64,000 nt of DNA, from assembly GCF_048263965.1 (NCBI RefSeq), contig NZ_JBLXDO010000006.1, forward strand, positions 1 through 64,000. The letters run 5' to 3'. The position numbers were made by a program, and so were the translations under genes. The stretch comes from Ferrimonas sp048263965 (GTDB lineage Bacteria; Pseudomonadota; Gammaproteobacteria; Enterobacterales; Shewanellaceae). Within the stretch, counting starts at the first letter, position 1. The number at the start of each line of letters is the position of its first letter. This document shows, piece by piece, positions 40,150 through 49,112 of the stretch. The notes beneath the pieces were generated by a model. The model was given only the letters and a program-made list of their open reading frames with translations, had not been told where the DNA came from and searched no databases.

Positions 40150-40650
40150 ATGAAGCGGTTATTCCTGATTTTTGTCCTGCTGATAAACGGTTGCACCTCG
40201 GCGCCTGATGGAGTTACTCCAGTATCGAAGTTTGACATCAACCGTTACCTGGGTACCTGGTATGAGGTGGCCAGGCTGGATCACAGCTTCGAGCGTGGCC
40301 TCAGAGATGTGACCGCCGACTACTCGTTGCGAGGGGATGGTGGTATCCATGTGGTCAACCGCGGCATTCGTGAAGAGACCGGCGAGGTAAGCGAGGCCAT
40401 CGGCCGGGCCTATCCTGTGGGCGAGTCCAGTGTGGCCCACCTCAAGGTCTCTTTCTTTGGCCCCTTCTTCGGGGCCTATGTGGTGTTTGAGTTGGACCCG
40501 GAGTATCAACACGCCTTCGTCAGTGGGCCCAGCCGGGAGTATCTGTGGCTGCTGGCACGCACACCAGAAGTCACCGAGGAGGTGATGACCCGGTTCAGGT
40601 CACGCGCCAGGGAACTGGGGTTCAGCCTGGGTGACTTGATCATCAATTGA
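40150..40650 (+). CDS. blc: Outer-membrane lipocalin lipoprotein (Blc type)
   Basis: This 166-residue lipoprotein has a lipobox in LLINGC and the lipocalin signature YLGTWYEVARLDHSFERGL, followed by VTADYSLRGDGGIHVVNRG and FFGPFFGAYVVFELDPEY, all standard for Blc. Blc binds lysophospholipids and fatty acids and helps in membrane repair or storage. Position just after the acyl-metabolism operon (50 bases) fits but it has its own AAGGAG site and may have its own promoter. Confidence 0.93.
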   Translation: MKRLFLIFVLLINGCTSAPDGVTPVSKFDINRYLGTWYEVARLDHSFERGLRDVTADYSLRGDGGIHVVNRGIREETGEVSEAIGRAYPVGESSVAHLKVSFFGPFFGAYVVFELDPEYQHAFVSGPSREYLWLLARTPEVTEEVMTRFRSRARELGFSLGDLIIN

Positions 40651-40679
40651 ATTAGACATGAACGCGTAAAGAGTGTGAA

Positions 40680-40723
40680 AAGCCAACCAGAACCCGGGTT
40701 ATCCCGGAGCCTTGGGTTGGCTT
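40680..40723. terminator. Long hairpin between blc and the small Gly-rich gene
   Basis: AAGCCAACC (40680-40688) pairs with GGTTGGCTT (40715-40723), and the loop has its own CCGGG-N4-CCCGG stem. There is no long T-run, so termination is probable but not certain for the convergent genes. Confidence 0.5.
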
Positions 40724-40751
40724 GTTGGTTATCGCCTAACAATTAAAGGGA

Positions 40752-40898
40752 TTACTTGCCCCGGTTTCCTTTACCCCCACTGGAGGGATGTCCGGACTTG
40801 CTCGGCCAGCTTCCGCCTGGCCCATGGCCAGGGTGGTTGGCGTAATCTTTGGGCCCGCCCTTCGGGCCACTCTCTTTCGGGCGACCGTCTTTCGTCAT
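40752..40898 (-). CDS. Small Gly/Pro/Lys-rich protein
   Basis: This 48-residue protein reads TKDGRPKESGPKGGPKDYAN and continues with Gly, Pro, Ser, His and Lys (ending GGKGNRGK). It is predicted to be disordered and strongly basic. A good GGGAGA site lies 6 bases before the ATG. It resembles small KGG-type stress proteins only in composition. It is short and of low complexity, so it could be missed by automatic annotation. Confidence 0.55.
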   Translation of the reverse strand: MTKDGRPKESGPKGGPKDYANHPGHGPGGSWPSKSGHPSSGGKGNRGK

Positions 40899-40984
40899 GA
40901 TAATCTCCCACGCTGGGCAGGTGTGGATGCACCTGCGACTCCAGTTAAGTGTAGCCGAGGCTCCCTGCCCGAAGCCTGCGTCGC

Positions 40985-41533
40985 TCAGGTGTGCCACTTG
41001 ATGGAGCACCCCATGCTGGGGTGTTGCTGCTGTGGGCCGTTGCCGGTCTGGGCAATCATTCGCATGGCGTTGAGCAACTCGGGGGTTCGGTCTGTGTCGT
41101 CGCCCATCTTGGCGTTGTCCAGCCGTCCCCGGTACTGCAGCTCCCCACGGGCATTGAAGCCGAAGAAGTCTGGCGTACAGATGGCGTCAAACGCCTTGCC
41201 CACCGCCTGATTCTCGTCCACCAGGTAGAGGAAGGGAAAGTCGTGTTTCCTGGCAAACTCCACCATCTTTTGTGGCGCATCCTCCGGGTAATCCCGGTAA
41301 TCGTTGGACATCACCGCCACCACGTTAATCCCCTCTTTCATCAGTTGCCTGGTGTCTGCGGCAAGCCGATGGGCGATCCGTTTTACATAGGGGCAGTGGT
41401 TGCAGATAAAGATCACCAACAGCCCCTTGCTGCCAAGGTGGTCACTCAGGGTAAAGGGGATGCCGTGGGGGTCGCTCAGGGTGAAGTCCGGGGCCTTCCA
41501 ACCAAAATTGCAGACAGGGGTGTCCAGTAGCAT
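40985..41533 (-). CDS. Thioredoxin-like (AhpC/TSA-type) protein
   Basis: This 182-residue protein has a thioredoxin fold with GWKAPDFTLSDPHGIPFTLS, the redox motif FICNHCPYVKRIAHRL (CNHC) and FDAICTPDFFGFNARGEL. The family of CxxC redoxin-like proteins is common and poorly characterised; a thiol reductase or peroxidase role is likely. TTG 41560 is in frame but ATG 41533 has AGGAG 6 bases upstream and is chosen. It lies 19 bases after the monooxygenase-like gene stop on the same strand, so the two form an operon. Confidence 0.88.
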   Translation of the reverse strand: MLLDTPVCNFGWKAPDFTLSDPHGIPFTLSDHLGSKGLLVIFICNHCPYVKRIAHRLAADTRQLMKEGINVVAVMSNDYRDYPEDAPQKMVEFARKHDFPFLYLVDENQAVGKAFDAICTPDFFGFNARGELQYRGRLDNAKMGDDTDRTPELLNAMRMIAQTGNGPQQQHPSMGCSIKWHT

Positions 41534-41552
41534 ATCAAGCTCCTGTGGGCTG

Positions 41553-41843
41553 TTAGCCAATCTGAGTCATCTCATGAACGGTGAAGCTTTCGACGGCGCC
41601 TTCGACCGCGGTCAGGTATGCCTTAAGGTGATCGTTGGCCATGTGGTCCTGCCACGCCTCTCGAGATGCCCAGTTTTCGAAAAACAGGAAGTGCGCCGGG
41701 TTGTCATTGTCCTGATGCAGGTCGTAGTTGATGCAGCCGGCTTCGGCGCGGGTGGTGGCGATAAGCTTAAGCAGTTCGGATTTTACCAGCTCAATCTTGT
41801 CGGCATTGGCTTTGATGTGGGCGACTATGGTCAGCTTGGTCAT
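41553..41843 (-). CDS. ABM-domain putative quinol monooxygenase
   Basis: This 96-residue protein matches the small antibiotic-biosynthesis-monooxygenase (YgiN-like) family: TKLTIVAHIKANADKIELVK, LIATTRAEAGCINYDLHQD, HFLFFENWASREAWQDHM and SDHLKAY-like ending in LKAYLTAVEGAVESFTVHEM. These dimeric proteins act on quinols or only bind small aromatics. AAGGA lies upstream of ATG 41843; the frame runs back to 41894 without a site. It is cotranscribed with the thioredoxin-like gene. Confidence 0.88.
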   Translation of the reverse strand: MTKLTIVAHIKANADKIELVKSELLKLIATTRAEAGCINYDLHQDNDNPAHFLFFENWASREAWQDHMANDHLKAYLTAVEGAVESFTVHEMTQIG

Positions 41844-42025
41844 GGTTGTTGTCCTTGGCACTGTGTAGGACCTCAAGCGTAGCACCTTGTTCATTGGGTT
41901 AAAGTGGCCAGCGATTGAAGCACTATTAAAAGAATCTAAAGAATACAGCGCAGTTCTACAGGCGCTGAATAAGGATGGATTCTAAGTGGCCGGGCCTATC
42001 CAAGGCACCGGCCATTGTGCGTCGG

Positions 42026-42268
42026 TCATTTCGAGCGGGTGGATTCCACTTCACGAATCCAGTCACAGGAGATGCCAGCCTTGGCATGGTGTTTGTGAAT
42101 GGCTTCGGCGTTGGGGGCCTCCAGCACGCAGTAGATCAGGTTGTCCTTCTTGCTGAACAGGATGTCGTGGTGGGTGACACCAAATTCGTCTGCCGGTGCA
42201 TTCTGCAGATCTCTCAGTTGCTGCTCGGTAAAGGGCTCCATAGGGTGAGTGTCGATGAACTTGGGCAT
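42026..42268 (-). CDS. DUF4242 small protein (SCO4226-like)
   Basis: This 80-residue protein reads PKFIDTHPMEPFTEQQLRDL, then APADEFGVTHHDILFSKKDN and EAIHKHHAKAGISCDWIREV, matching DUF4242 along its length. A Streptomyces member (SCO4226) binds nickel; the HH and HKHH histidines could do so here. AAGGAG is 7 bases before the ATG. It stands alone, about 180 bases from the monooxygenase-like operon on the same strand. Confidence 0.85.
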   Translation of the reverse strand: MPKFIDTHPMEPFTEQQLRDLQNAPADEFGVTHHDILFSKKDNLIYCVLEAPNAEAIHKHHAKAGISCDWIREVESTRSK

Positions 42269-42433
42269 ACGTTGTCTCCTTCGTCCTTCTGGATGAGAGG
42301 CCACCGACTTTGGCTTCAGTGGAAGCGCCTGAGTGGCCACCTTGGCTCACGATTGCGGAACGGGATTCAACCTATCAAAGGATAGGACAGATAGCCGCCA
42401 CCGTCGGCATTGGCCTGTGCCCTAACGCCCCTT

Positions 42434-43276
42434 TTATCCTGCTTTGTGCTGCCGACTATGTCGCTCCCTGGCCCAGTCCACAACGTGTTGCATCGCCCAG
42501 CCAAACAGGCCGGGACACAACCGGGCAAAGTGATAGGTGAGTTTAGCCTGAAAACCAGGGATGATCAGAAACTGCCGCCTCTCGAGCCCGCTGAGGGTCG
42601 CTCGGGTGACCGCATCCACCTGCAATGTGCCGCCAAGATCTTTCAGTAGCCTGGCTACCGGGCTGATGTAGGTGCGCTCCTGGGCCACCATAGGGGTATC
42701 CACCTCGGGGGGACACAGCACCGAGACATCGATGCCTAAGGCGTGTACCTCCTGTTTCAGTGCCCCGGCCATCCCCTGCAGGGCAAACTTGCTGGCACTG
42801 TAGCCGGAGTAGCCATAGGGGGCGATAAAGCCGGCCAGGGAGCTGACAAAGCAGATCTGGCCGCGACCACGCGCCACCATCTGCGGCAGCCAGGCCTTGG
42901 CCAGGCGCCGACACCCCAGAAGGTTGGTGCCCAGGATGGCGTCAAACTCCTCATCACTCTGCTCCATGAAGGGGATGCTCTGGACGATGCCGGCACTGAG
43001 GATCAGCAGGTCGGGTACCCCCTGGCGGTCTTCGACCTGCTGCCGATGGCCGTAGGCTGATGCGGCGTCGGCAACGTCGACTTCGTAGCTTTCAAAGCTC
43101 TGATTGCTATCGATGGTCAGACGGCGGCACTCCTTCTGGGCACTCTCCAGTCTCTTGGGATTTCGGGCCAGCAGGGCAATGCTCCAGCCCCTGGCGGCAT
43201 AGGCCTTGGCCAGATCCAGCCCGATGCCGCTGGAGGCTCCGGTGATCAGTACCAGTTGAGGCTTTGCATCACTCAT
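42434..43276 (-). CDS. Short-chain dehydrogenase/reductase (SDR)
   Basis: This 280-residue enzyme has TGASSGIGLDLAKAYAARG, LLILSAGIVQSIPF and the catalytic YSGYSASKFALQGM. The N-terminal cofactor region suggests NADP use (basic residues after the second strand: ARNPKRLE). Its ATG overlaps the stop of the upstream amidohydrolase gene (ATGA), so they are translated together. A joint role such as oxidising the alcohol released by the amidohydrolase is possible but only inferred from the coupling. Confidence 0.88.
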   Translation of the reverse strand: MSDAKPQLVLITGASSGIGLDLAKAYAARGWSIALLARNPKRLESAQKECRRLTIDSNQSFESYEVDVADAASAYGHRQQVEDRQGVPDLLILSAGIVQSIPFMEQSDEEFDAILGTNLLGCRRLAKAWLPQMVARGRGQICFVSSLAGFIAPYGYSGYSASKFALQGMAGALKQEVHALGIDVSVLCPPEVDTPMVAQERTYISPVARLLKDLGGTLQVDAVTRATLSGLERRQFLIIPGFQAKLTYHFARLCPGLFGWAMQHVVDWARERHSRQHKAG

Positions 43277-45033
43277 GCTTGGCCTCCTTGAACTTGGTCG
43301 GCGGGGAGAAAGCGGCCAAAGCCGGGCTTTTTGCCAAGCTCAGGTTGCACAGCCTCATCGTCCACAGCCAGTTTGCCATTGATGAACACCTGCCGGACGA
43401 TGCCGGGATTGCGGTTGACCAGCCTCTGAAGGCCGAAGTTCTCCATCTCGCCCCAACTGACCGACTCCAGATCCTGATCCAGCCCTTGCGGGGCCAGCAC
43501 CACCAGGTCGGCTCTGTCCCCCTCTTTGATGCTGCCGGCGTCCACCCCCAGCCACTGGGCCTGTTCACCGGTGAGGCGCCATACCGCCTGCTCCAGAGTC
43601 ATCACAGGCTGCTCCTGGTCGATGGCTTCTTTCACCAGTTTGAGCATGCGCAGGGGCAGGTTATAGAAGGCCATATTGCGGATGTGGGCGCCGGCGTCGC
43701 TGAAGCTGATGATGGCGTGAGGATCGCTGACCAGTTTCTTCAGCACCTGGGGCCTGTGGTTGGCCACCGTGGTGTACCAACGCAGCTTGTTGCCATATGC
43801 CACCACCAGGTCTAGGAAGAGATCCACCACATGGATGCCGCGGTCTGTGGCGACCTGTTGAAAGTTGCGGCCTACCAGAGCATTGTCCGGGCAGTCAATG
43901 ATGGTGGCGTCCCCCAGATCCCGCTGCCACACCCTGGGGCTGAGCTTTTCACCGTAGAACTTGCGAAAGTCCCGCCGGTAAGCCTCATCCTTGAGCAGGG
44001 CGTTGCGCTCCACCTGGTCCTTGAGGTCCAGGGCCATCTCTCCGGCGCCGAACTCCTCGAAGAACACCACATCGATGCCGTCGGCGTAGACGGTGAAGGG
44101 AGTGGGCAGCACCTGCCAGCGAAAGTCTCCCCTGAGCAGGTTGGTGAAGCGGGAGGTCAGCTTGGTGAGGTTGGTCAGGTAACGGCTGCCCTTGAGATCC
44201 ATCTGACTGATGAGGGTGGTCTTAAGGGGTTTGCGCCACCAGCCGAGACTCTCTTTGACGTAATCGAAGATACGCAGTGGCGTGGCCGCATTGGGCGCCC
44301 CTTGGTGCACCCGGCCATAGCGGCGCACCAGTTGGTTCAGGCGGGCGATCTCCCGCCATTTGGCATAGGTGCTGGGCAGGCTGCGGGACCAGGCGCGGTC
44401 GCCGTCTATCTTGTCCCACTTCAGGCGCATGGTGGACAGTCCAAGAAAGCCTGCCTGCAAGGCCTCTTCCAGCAAGGCCTCCATCGCCTGCATCTCACTC
44501 TCGGTCGGGGTGATGCCATGGTCGGTGGCGCGCTCAAGGCCCATGACGCTGGCTCGAAGGTCGCTGTGGCCGAGGAAGCTGATGAGGTTGGGCCCCAGGG
44601 GCAGGGCATCGATGTGTGCCAGCCACTGTTTCGGTGTCTTCCAGCACTTCTTCTCCTTGAGGATGGGCAGCACCTTCTCCCGGGGCACGGTCTCCACTCG
44701 GGTAAAGATGTCGGATGCGTCCTCGTAGTCGCTGCAGATCATGCTCAGGGAGCAGCTGCCTACCAGAGCCGTGGTGACGCCATGGCGCACCGATTCGGAC
44801 AGGCTGGGGCTGACCAGGAGTTCGGCGTCGTAGTGGGTGTGGGTATCGATAAAGCCGGGCGTGATCCATTTGCCTTCTGCGTCGAACACCCTGGCGGCCG
44901 ATGCTTTGGCCAACGGGTCGGCGCTGACCCTGGCAATGCGCCCATCAGTGATGGCGACATCGGCGATGAAGGAGGGGCTGCCGCTGCCGTCAAAGTAGCG
45001 CCCCCGTCGAATCAGAAAATCGTACTCAGCCAT
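43273..45033 (-). CDS. D-aminoacylase / N-acyl-D-amino-acid deacylase family amidohydrolase
   Basis: This 586-residue amidohydrolase has the metal-binding start GFIDTHTHYDAELL, the region HGVTTALVGSCSLSM, SFLGHSDLR, and the closing catalytic part HAIISFSDAGAHIRNMAFYN, followed by LTGEQAQWLGVDAGSIKEGD. It belongs to the D-aminoacylase/dihydroorotase-like group that hydrolyses N-acyl-D-amino acids and related amides. ATG 45033 has AAGGAG 9 bases upstream; the longer frame to 45231 crosses the divergent AraC promoter. It is coupled to the SDR gene and divergent from an AraC regulator. Confidence 0.88.
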   Translation of the reverse strand: MAEYDFLIRRGRYFDGSGSPSFIADVAITDGRIARVSADPLAKASAARVFDAEGKWITPGFIDTHTHYDAELLVSPSLSESVRHGVTTALVGSCSLSMICSDYEDASDIFTRVETVPREKVLPILKEKKCWKTPKQWLAHIDALPLGPNLISFLGHSDLRASVMGLERATDHGITPTESEMQAMEALLEEALQAGFLGLSTMRLKWDKIDGDRAWSRSLPSTYAKWREIARLNQLVRRYGRVHQGAPNAATPLRIFDYVKESLGWWRKPLKTTLISQMDLKGSRYLTNLTKLTSRFTNLLRGDFRWQVLPTPFTVYADGIDVVFFEEFGAGEMALDLKDQVERNALLKDEAYRRDFRKFYGEKLSPRVWQRDLGDATIIDCPDNALVGRNFQQVATDRGIHVVDLFLDLVVAYGNKLRWYTTVANHRPQVLKKLVSDPHAIISFSDAGAHIRNMAFYNLPLRMLKLVKEAIDQEQPVMTLEQAVWRLTGEQAQWLGVDAGSIKEGDRADLVVLAPQGLDQDLESVSWGEMENFGLQRLVNRNPGIVRQVFINGKLAVDDEAVQPELGKKPGFGRFLPADQVQGGQA

Positions 45034-45150
45034 GGTTGCCTGCTCCTTAAGCAGTATCCCTATAGAAATGCATCCTACTCCCATTCTCACTTTGTCGCTT
45101 GTCATTTGGTGACAAGGGTTGGATGATGATTGCTCACAGGGAGAAAAGGC

Positions 45151-46173
45151 ATGACAGACGGGTTTCGCATTAGAGTCAGCGCCCTGGTGGGGCTCGATCG
45201 CCTGATTGAGGAGCTGGGGGGGCGTGCTCAAGGATTGCTGGCGGATTTCGGACTAACCGCAGAGCAGCTTCACAGCGAGCAGACCATGGACATTGAGGAG
45301 CTGGCCAGGTTGTTGGAACACTGCGCCGCTCAGCTCTGTTGTCCTGAGTTGGGACTCAGGCTGGGTGCCCGCCAGGACCTGACCATGTTGGGTGAACTGG
45401 GCATGGTGCTTCGTCGGTGTGACACCCCGGAACAGGCCCTCAAGGCGGTGCGCAGCCTGATGGCGTTTCATAACCAGTCGGAGTACTGGGACCACCGCCT
45501 CCACGGTCAGTTGCTGGCCATCCACCGGTTCGACAACTTTCACGGCGATACCGATTCCCGCCAGTACAAGGAGCTGGCCATCAGTGCCTGCTACCGGCTG
45601 TGCCAGGACCTGATTGGACCGGATTTTCGTGCCGCCCGGGTCGATTTTGCCCATGCACCACTCTCGCCACGGCCATACTACCGTGACCACTTTGGCTGCG
45701 AAGTGATGTTCAACCAACCCCAGGACACCCTGTGGATTCCCGGGGCTTTCCTGCGACGCAACTTACACGGTTCGCCGGTCGGGGAGCGTCAGCTGTTGGC
45801 CCGGCAACTGAGCCAGCGACTTGCTGAGAACGGGCAGGGGAGGGTGGCCCAGGTCGGTGGTCTGATACAGCAGACTCTGGGCAGTGGCCAGGCCAATATT
45901 GACCATGTCGCCGGTCTGTTGGGGCTCAATCGCCGCACTCTGCAGAGGCAGTTGAAGGCCCAGGGGACGGAGTTTCGGACCCTGCTCAGCGAGCTGCGTA
46001 TGCAGTCTGCCTGCTGGCACCTGCGTTACAGCAATATGGAAGTGACCCTGCTGGCGGAGATCCTTGGCTATCACGATCTCAGCGCCTTCTCTCGTGCCTT
46101 TAAGAGGCGGATGGGGGAGTCGCCCCAGGCGTGGCGTTCCGCCAATCGGCGTGAATCACCCCATTCAATCTGA
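45151..46173 (+). CDS. AraC-family transcriptional regulator
   Basis: This 340-residue regulator has the N-terminal ligand domain typical of the OruR/ArgR-like group (LVGLDRLIEELGGRAQGLLA, then PELGLRLGARQDLTMLGELG and LRRCDTPEQALKAVRSLMAF) and a C-terminal AraC double helix-turn-helix with VAGLLGLNRRTLQRQLKAQG and LLAEILGYHDLSAFSRAFKR. It is divergent from the amidohydrolase-SDR operon, 117 bases apart, and probably controls it in response to the substrate. Confidence 0.9.
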   Translation: MTDGFRIRVSALVGLDRLIEELGGRAQGLLADFGLTAEQLHSEQTMDIEELARLLEHCAAQLCCPELGLRLGARQDLTMLGELGMVLRRCDTPEQALKAVRSLMAFHNQSEYWDHRLHGQLLAIHRFDNFHGDTDSRQYKELAISACYRLCQDLIGPDFRAARVDFAHAPLSPRPYYRDHFGCEVMFNQPQDTLWIPGAFLRRNLHGSPVGERQLLARQLSQRLAENGQGRVAQVGGLIQQTLGSGQANIDHVAGLLGLNRRTLQRQLKAQGTEFRTLLSELRMQSACWHLRYSNMEVTLLAEILGYHDLSAFSRAFKRRMGESPQAWRSANRRESPHSI

Positions 46174-46298
46174 AGTACATCACAGAGGTGGTGCCCGTGG
46201 AAAAACACTGGCAGATCCCTTAGTAGCGCCATTGGCGTGCTCGCCTACTCTCGTTGACGCCCGCATCGGGCCGAGAATGGAAAACGAGAGATATGATG

Positions 46299-48176
46299 AT
46301 GAGCAGATACCCCCTTTCTGCGCTGCTGCTGGCTGCCCTGCTGGGCGGCTGCGGCAGTGATGATGGCGATGTTGTGGTTCCCGGGCCACAGCCTAAGCCC
46401 CCCCAATCCCCATACTTGACACTGGATGTAACCCCTCAGGCCGTGTTTGAGGGGCAGTTCCAGGTGTATCTGGGACGCTATCCGGACCTGCTGAAGGACT
46501 GGCTTCAGAGTGATGCGGCACGGGATCTCAATGGCGATGGTCACATCGATGAGCGCGACGCTCACCTCGACGGCGTCTACAACCCCAAGGAGACTCCCAT
46601 CATCGTCCAGGCGGCGGAGATGGACCGGGTGCTGCGCAGCAATCCCGACGGCCTGGGTGCCGGCAGTGCCCGTCCCGACATCTTTGTCGACGGCCACTAC
46701 TCGGTATTCGATGCCCTGCGCTACCTGGCGGTTACCCGAGCCGATCTCAGGCTGGAGCAGGTGCAGGGGCCGGAGCAGACGGGCCGTGACACCCATGACT
46801 TCGTGGTTTCCTGGGACCGTAACGGTGACGGTGTGTTCGACGAGCAGGACAACGACATCTACGCCAATTTTCAGGGGGCCCACTGGCACGGGCGCGTCAG
46901 TTATCACGGGGGGGAGCTGCTCAAACTCAACGGCACCCTTACCGGCCTGGGGCCCCAGGGGGAAGCTCACTATGAGCGCCTGGATCAGGTCTGGCTGCAG
47001 CCGCAAATGAATATCCGTTTCCAGCCCTTCTCCCCGGAGATGACCGCACGACGCCACTGGGTGCAGCAGCGCGAGATGGCGCGTCTGGAACAGGGCGGCG
47101 GAAAGGTGATTTTGCCCCAGTTGCAGATCATGAAGCCGGGAGAGCCTAAACCATTGGTGATCCCCAATCTGGAGGTCACCGCTCACAATATGCGGCCGGA
47201 CATCTTCCAGCCCGGGGTGATCACCAAGATGGACATCTTCCTTTCCGCCGCAGATGCGGGCCTGGATGTGGCGTTCAACTACTGGCCATCGCTGTCCACG
47301 GGTGCCCGGGTGGAGCACTTCGCGCTGTTCCGGGTGGACGGTATCGCCTCAGAGGTGGGACGCGGCTGGGCCACCGTCTACGGTGACATGGCGGTGCACG
47401 GCGACTTCTCCCCCACCTCCCAGTGTAACTTCTCCTCGCCTCAGACCGGCGGCATGGATTTGCTGGTGGACCCGGAGCATTGCCGTCTGGACTGGAACGC
47501 CAACTTTGGCGGCAACATCATGCACATGATGTCGGACACCTGGGTGATGAACCAGCCGGTGCAGTTCACCATGCTGGTCTTCAAGAGTCACTACGAGTTG
47601 TTTGGTATGGAGGAGTACAACGGCAAAACCAGTGCCCAACGTGACTTCAGCGAGGCACAGGATGGCTCTGACATCATGACATTGCAGACGTTCCGTCTGC
47701 CCGGGGATGGCCCGCTGCTCACCGACAGCCACTTCGGCTGGGGCATCGCCGACTGCACCGAGTGTCATAATGAGCAGAAGCAGCCCATGGGGCACGGCGG
47801 TCACAGCTGGCCGGTGAACAGCGCCGATGGTTTTGATCAGACTCAGCCCTACTACTGTGCCACCTGCCACGGCAGTAACGGTGCGCCGATGGGCCATGGA
47901 GAGACCGCCCGCTGTTTCTGGTGCCACGCCGGGGAGAGCAACACCCCCAAGCATCACGGCGACGCCTCCACCCGCAGGTTGTATCAAGGGGAACAGATCA
48001 AGAGTAACGACAAGATTTACAACGATCCTAACGAGCTCAATGCCCTGCCTAGGGATAAAGATGGCAACTACCAGCCCTATGAGAAGGTATGGAGCTCGGT
48101 GAACTCCGATTGGGATATGAGCCGGGTGTTCCCCGATCCCTACTCCTGCATGACCTGTCATCCAAACGAGGACTAA
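46299..48176 (+). CDS. Tetrahaem c-type cytochrome lipoprotein with calcium-loop motifs
   Basis: This 625-residue lipoprotein (lipobox LLGGC) has two EF-hand-like loops, DLNGDGHIDERD (about 76) and DRNGDGVFDEQD (about 173), a middle part without recognised domains, and four CxxCH haem sites at the end: CTECH (486), CATCH (520), CFWCH (539) and CMTCH (617). It is therefore an outer-membrane or periplasmic electron carrier. Three ATGs are in a row; 46299 has GAGAG at the best distance. No porin or partner cytochrome is adjacent. I do not recognise the family beyond the haem motifs. Confidence 0.8.
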   Translation: MSRYPLSALLLAALLGGCGSDDGDVVVPGPQPKPPQSPYLTLDVTPQAVFEGQFQVYLGRYPDLLKDWLQSDAARDLNGDGHIDERDAHLDGVYNPKETPIIVQAAEMDRVLRSNPDGLGAGSARPDIFVDGHYSVFDALRYLAVTRADLRLEQVQGPEQTGRDTHDFVVSWDRNGDGVFDEQDNDIYANFQGAHWHGRVSYHGGELLKLNGTLTGLGPQGEAHYERLDQVWLQPQMNIRFQPFSPEMTARRHWVQQREMARLEQGGGKVILPQLQIMKPGEPKPLVIPNLEVTAHNMRPDIFQPGVITKMDIFLSAADAGLDVAFNYWPSLSTGARVEHFALFRVDGIASEVGRGWATVYGDMAVHGDFSPTSQCNFSSPQTGGMDLLVDPEHCRLDWNANFGGNIMHMMSDTWVMNQPVQFTMLVFKSHYELFGMEEYNGKTSAQRDFSEAQDGSDIMTLQTFRLPGDGPLLTDSHFGWGIADCTECHNEQKQPMGHGGHSWPVNSADGFDQTQPYYCATCHGSNGAPMGHGETARCFWCHAGESNTPKHHGDASTRRLYQGEQIKSNDKIYNDPNELNALPRDKDGNYQPYEKVWSSVNSDWDMSRVFPDPYSCMTCHPNED

Positions 48177-48182
48177 CCCCTG

Positions 48183-48207
48183 GGCCCGCGGCGAGCTGTC
48201 GCGGGCC
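48183..48207 (+). repeat. Strong GC hairpin after the tetrahaem cytochrome gene
   Basis: GGCCCGCG and CGCGGGCC form an eight-pair GC stem 6 bases past the stop, without a T-run. It may protect the message end or be an atypical terminator. Confidence 0.55.
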
Positions 48208-48287
48208 ACTATGAGATCTGCCAGTATTGTCAGGGAAGGGTCGGTATATAATGCCTCGCACGCGGCATAAGAGAGAGTTCCCACACT

Positions 48288-49049
48288 ATGAGCAGCACCC
48301 TAAGTCAGTCCTGTGACATCGATCCCGAGGTGGTGCAACAGGCGCGCAACTATCTGGCCCGCTTTGGTATCACCGAGTTTTTTTACGGCATTACCACCAA
48401 GGTGATGATCCCAAGCCTGCACCAGTTTAAAAAGCTGCGCCGCCGCATCCCCCAAGAGATGATTCGGGCCAAGTTTTGTGTCTGTTCCAGTGAGTCAATC
48501 CTGAATTTCCGTCATCGGTACCTGCAGCACTTCGCTGGCGGCGATGAGGCCTACTTCAACAAGCACCCCATGGGGATGAGCGTCTGGCAGGACCCTGATT
48601 TCGACGGTGCCAAAGGGGAGCAGTTTCACCGGTTGCTGGAGGAATATGGCATCCGCAGCCGCGGCGTCTGGCATTTGCCGGTGCGCTACCATCCGGATTG
48701 GCTGGCAGCTTTCGTGTATTTCTCAGATCTGCCTCGGCAGGAGTTGCAGGCAAAACTGAAAGCGCATGAAGCTGAAATCGGCCATCAACTGGCTCTGTAC
48801 GCCAGTTATTTCAATGAGCAGTGCATCGCCAAGATCAATCCCATCGCCAACTTCAACTGCCTGTCGGAGCGGGCACTGCAGATCCTCCGGTTGACTGCCG
48901 AAGGTTTCTCCAGTGAGGAGGTAGCGGAGCAGTTGTCACTTACCGAGAGTGGGGTTAACTATCACCTGGACCGACTCAAGGAACTGCTCAATGCCCGCAA
49001 CCGGGCGCAATTGATCAGCATGGCCCACACCCTGGGATTGATTGATTGA
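48288..49049 (+). CDS. LuxR-type transcriptional regulator (solo)
   Basis: This 253-residue protein has a C-terminal GerE helix-turn-helix with LSERALQILRLTAEGFSSEE, then VAEQLSLTESGVNYHLDRL and LNARNRAQLISMAHTLGL. The N-terminal 180 residues have the layout of an autoinducer-binding domain (FFYGITTKVMIPSLH, then DPDFDGAKGEQFHRLLEEYG and WHLPVRY), but the conserved aromatic and acidic residues of AHL receptors are not clearly all there. No luxI gene is nearby, so it is a LuxR solo. It follows the cytochrome gene by 111 bases. Confidence 0.88.
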   Translation: MSSTLSQSCDIDPEVVQQARNYLARFGITEFFYGITTKVMIPSLHQFKKLRRRIPQEMIRAKFCVCSSESILNFRHRYLQHFAGGDEAYFNKHPMGMSVWQDPDFDGAKGEQFHRLLEEYGIRSRGVWHLPVRYHPDWLAAFVYFSDLPRQELQAKLKAHEAEIGHQLALYASYFNEQCIAKINPIANFNCLSERALQILRLTAEGFSSEEVAEQLSLTESGVNYHLDRLKELLNARNRAQLISMAHTLGLID

Positions 49050-49112
49050 CTTTGCGTCGAGACTCGGCGATTTTTGGTTTGAGATTCAACAGGGTTTGCA
49101 AGGAGTGCGACC

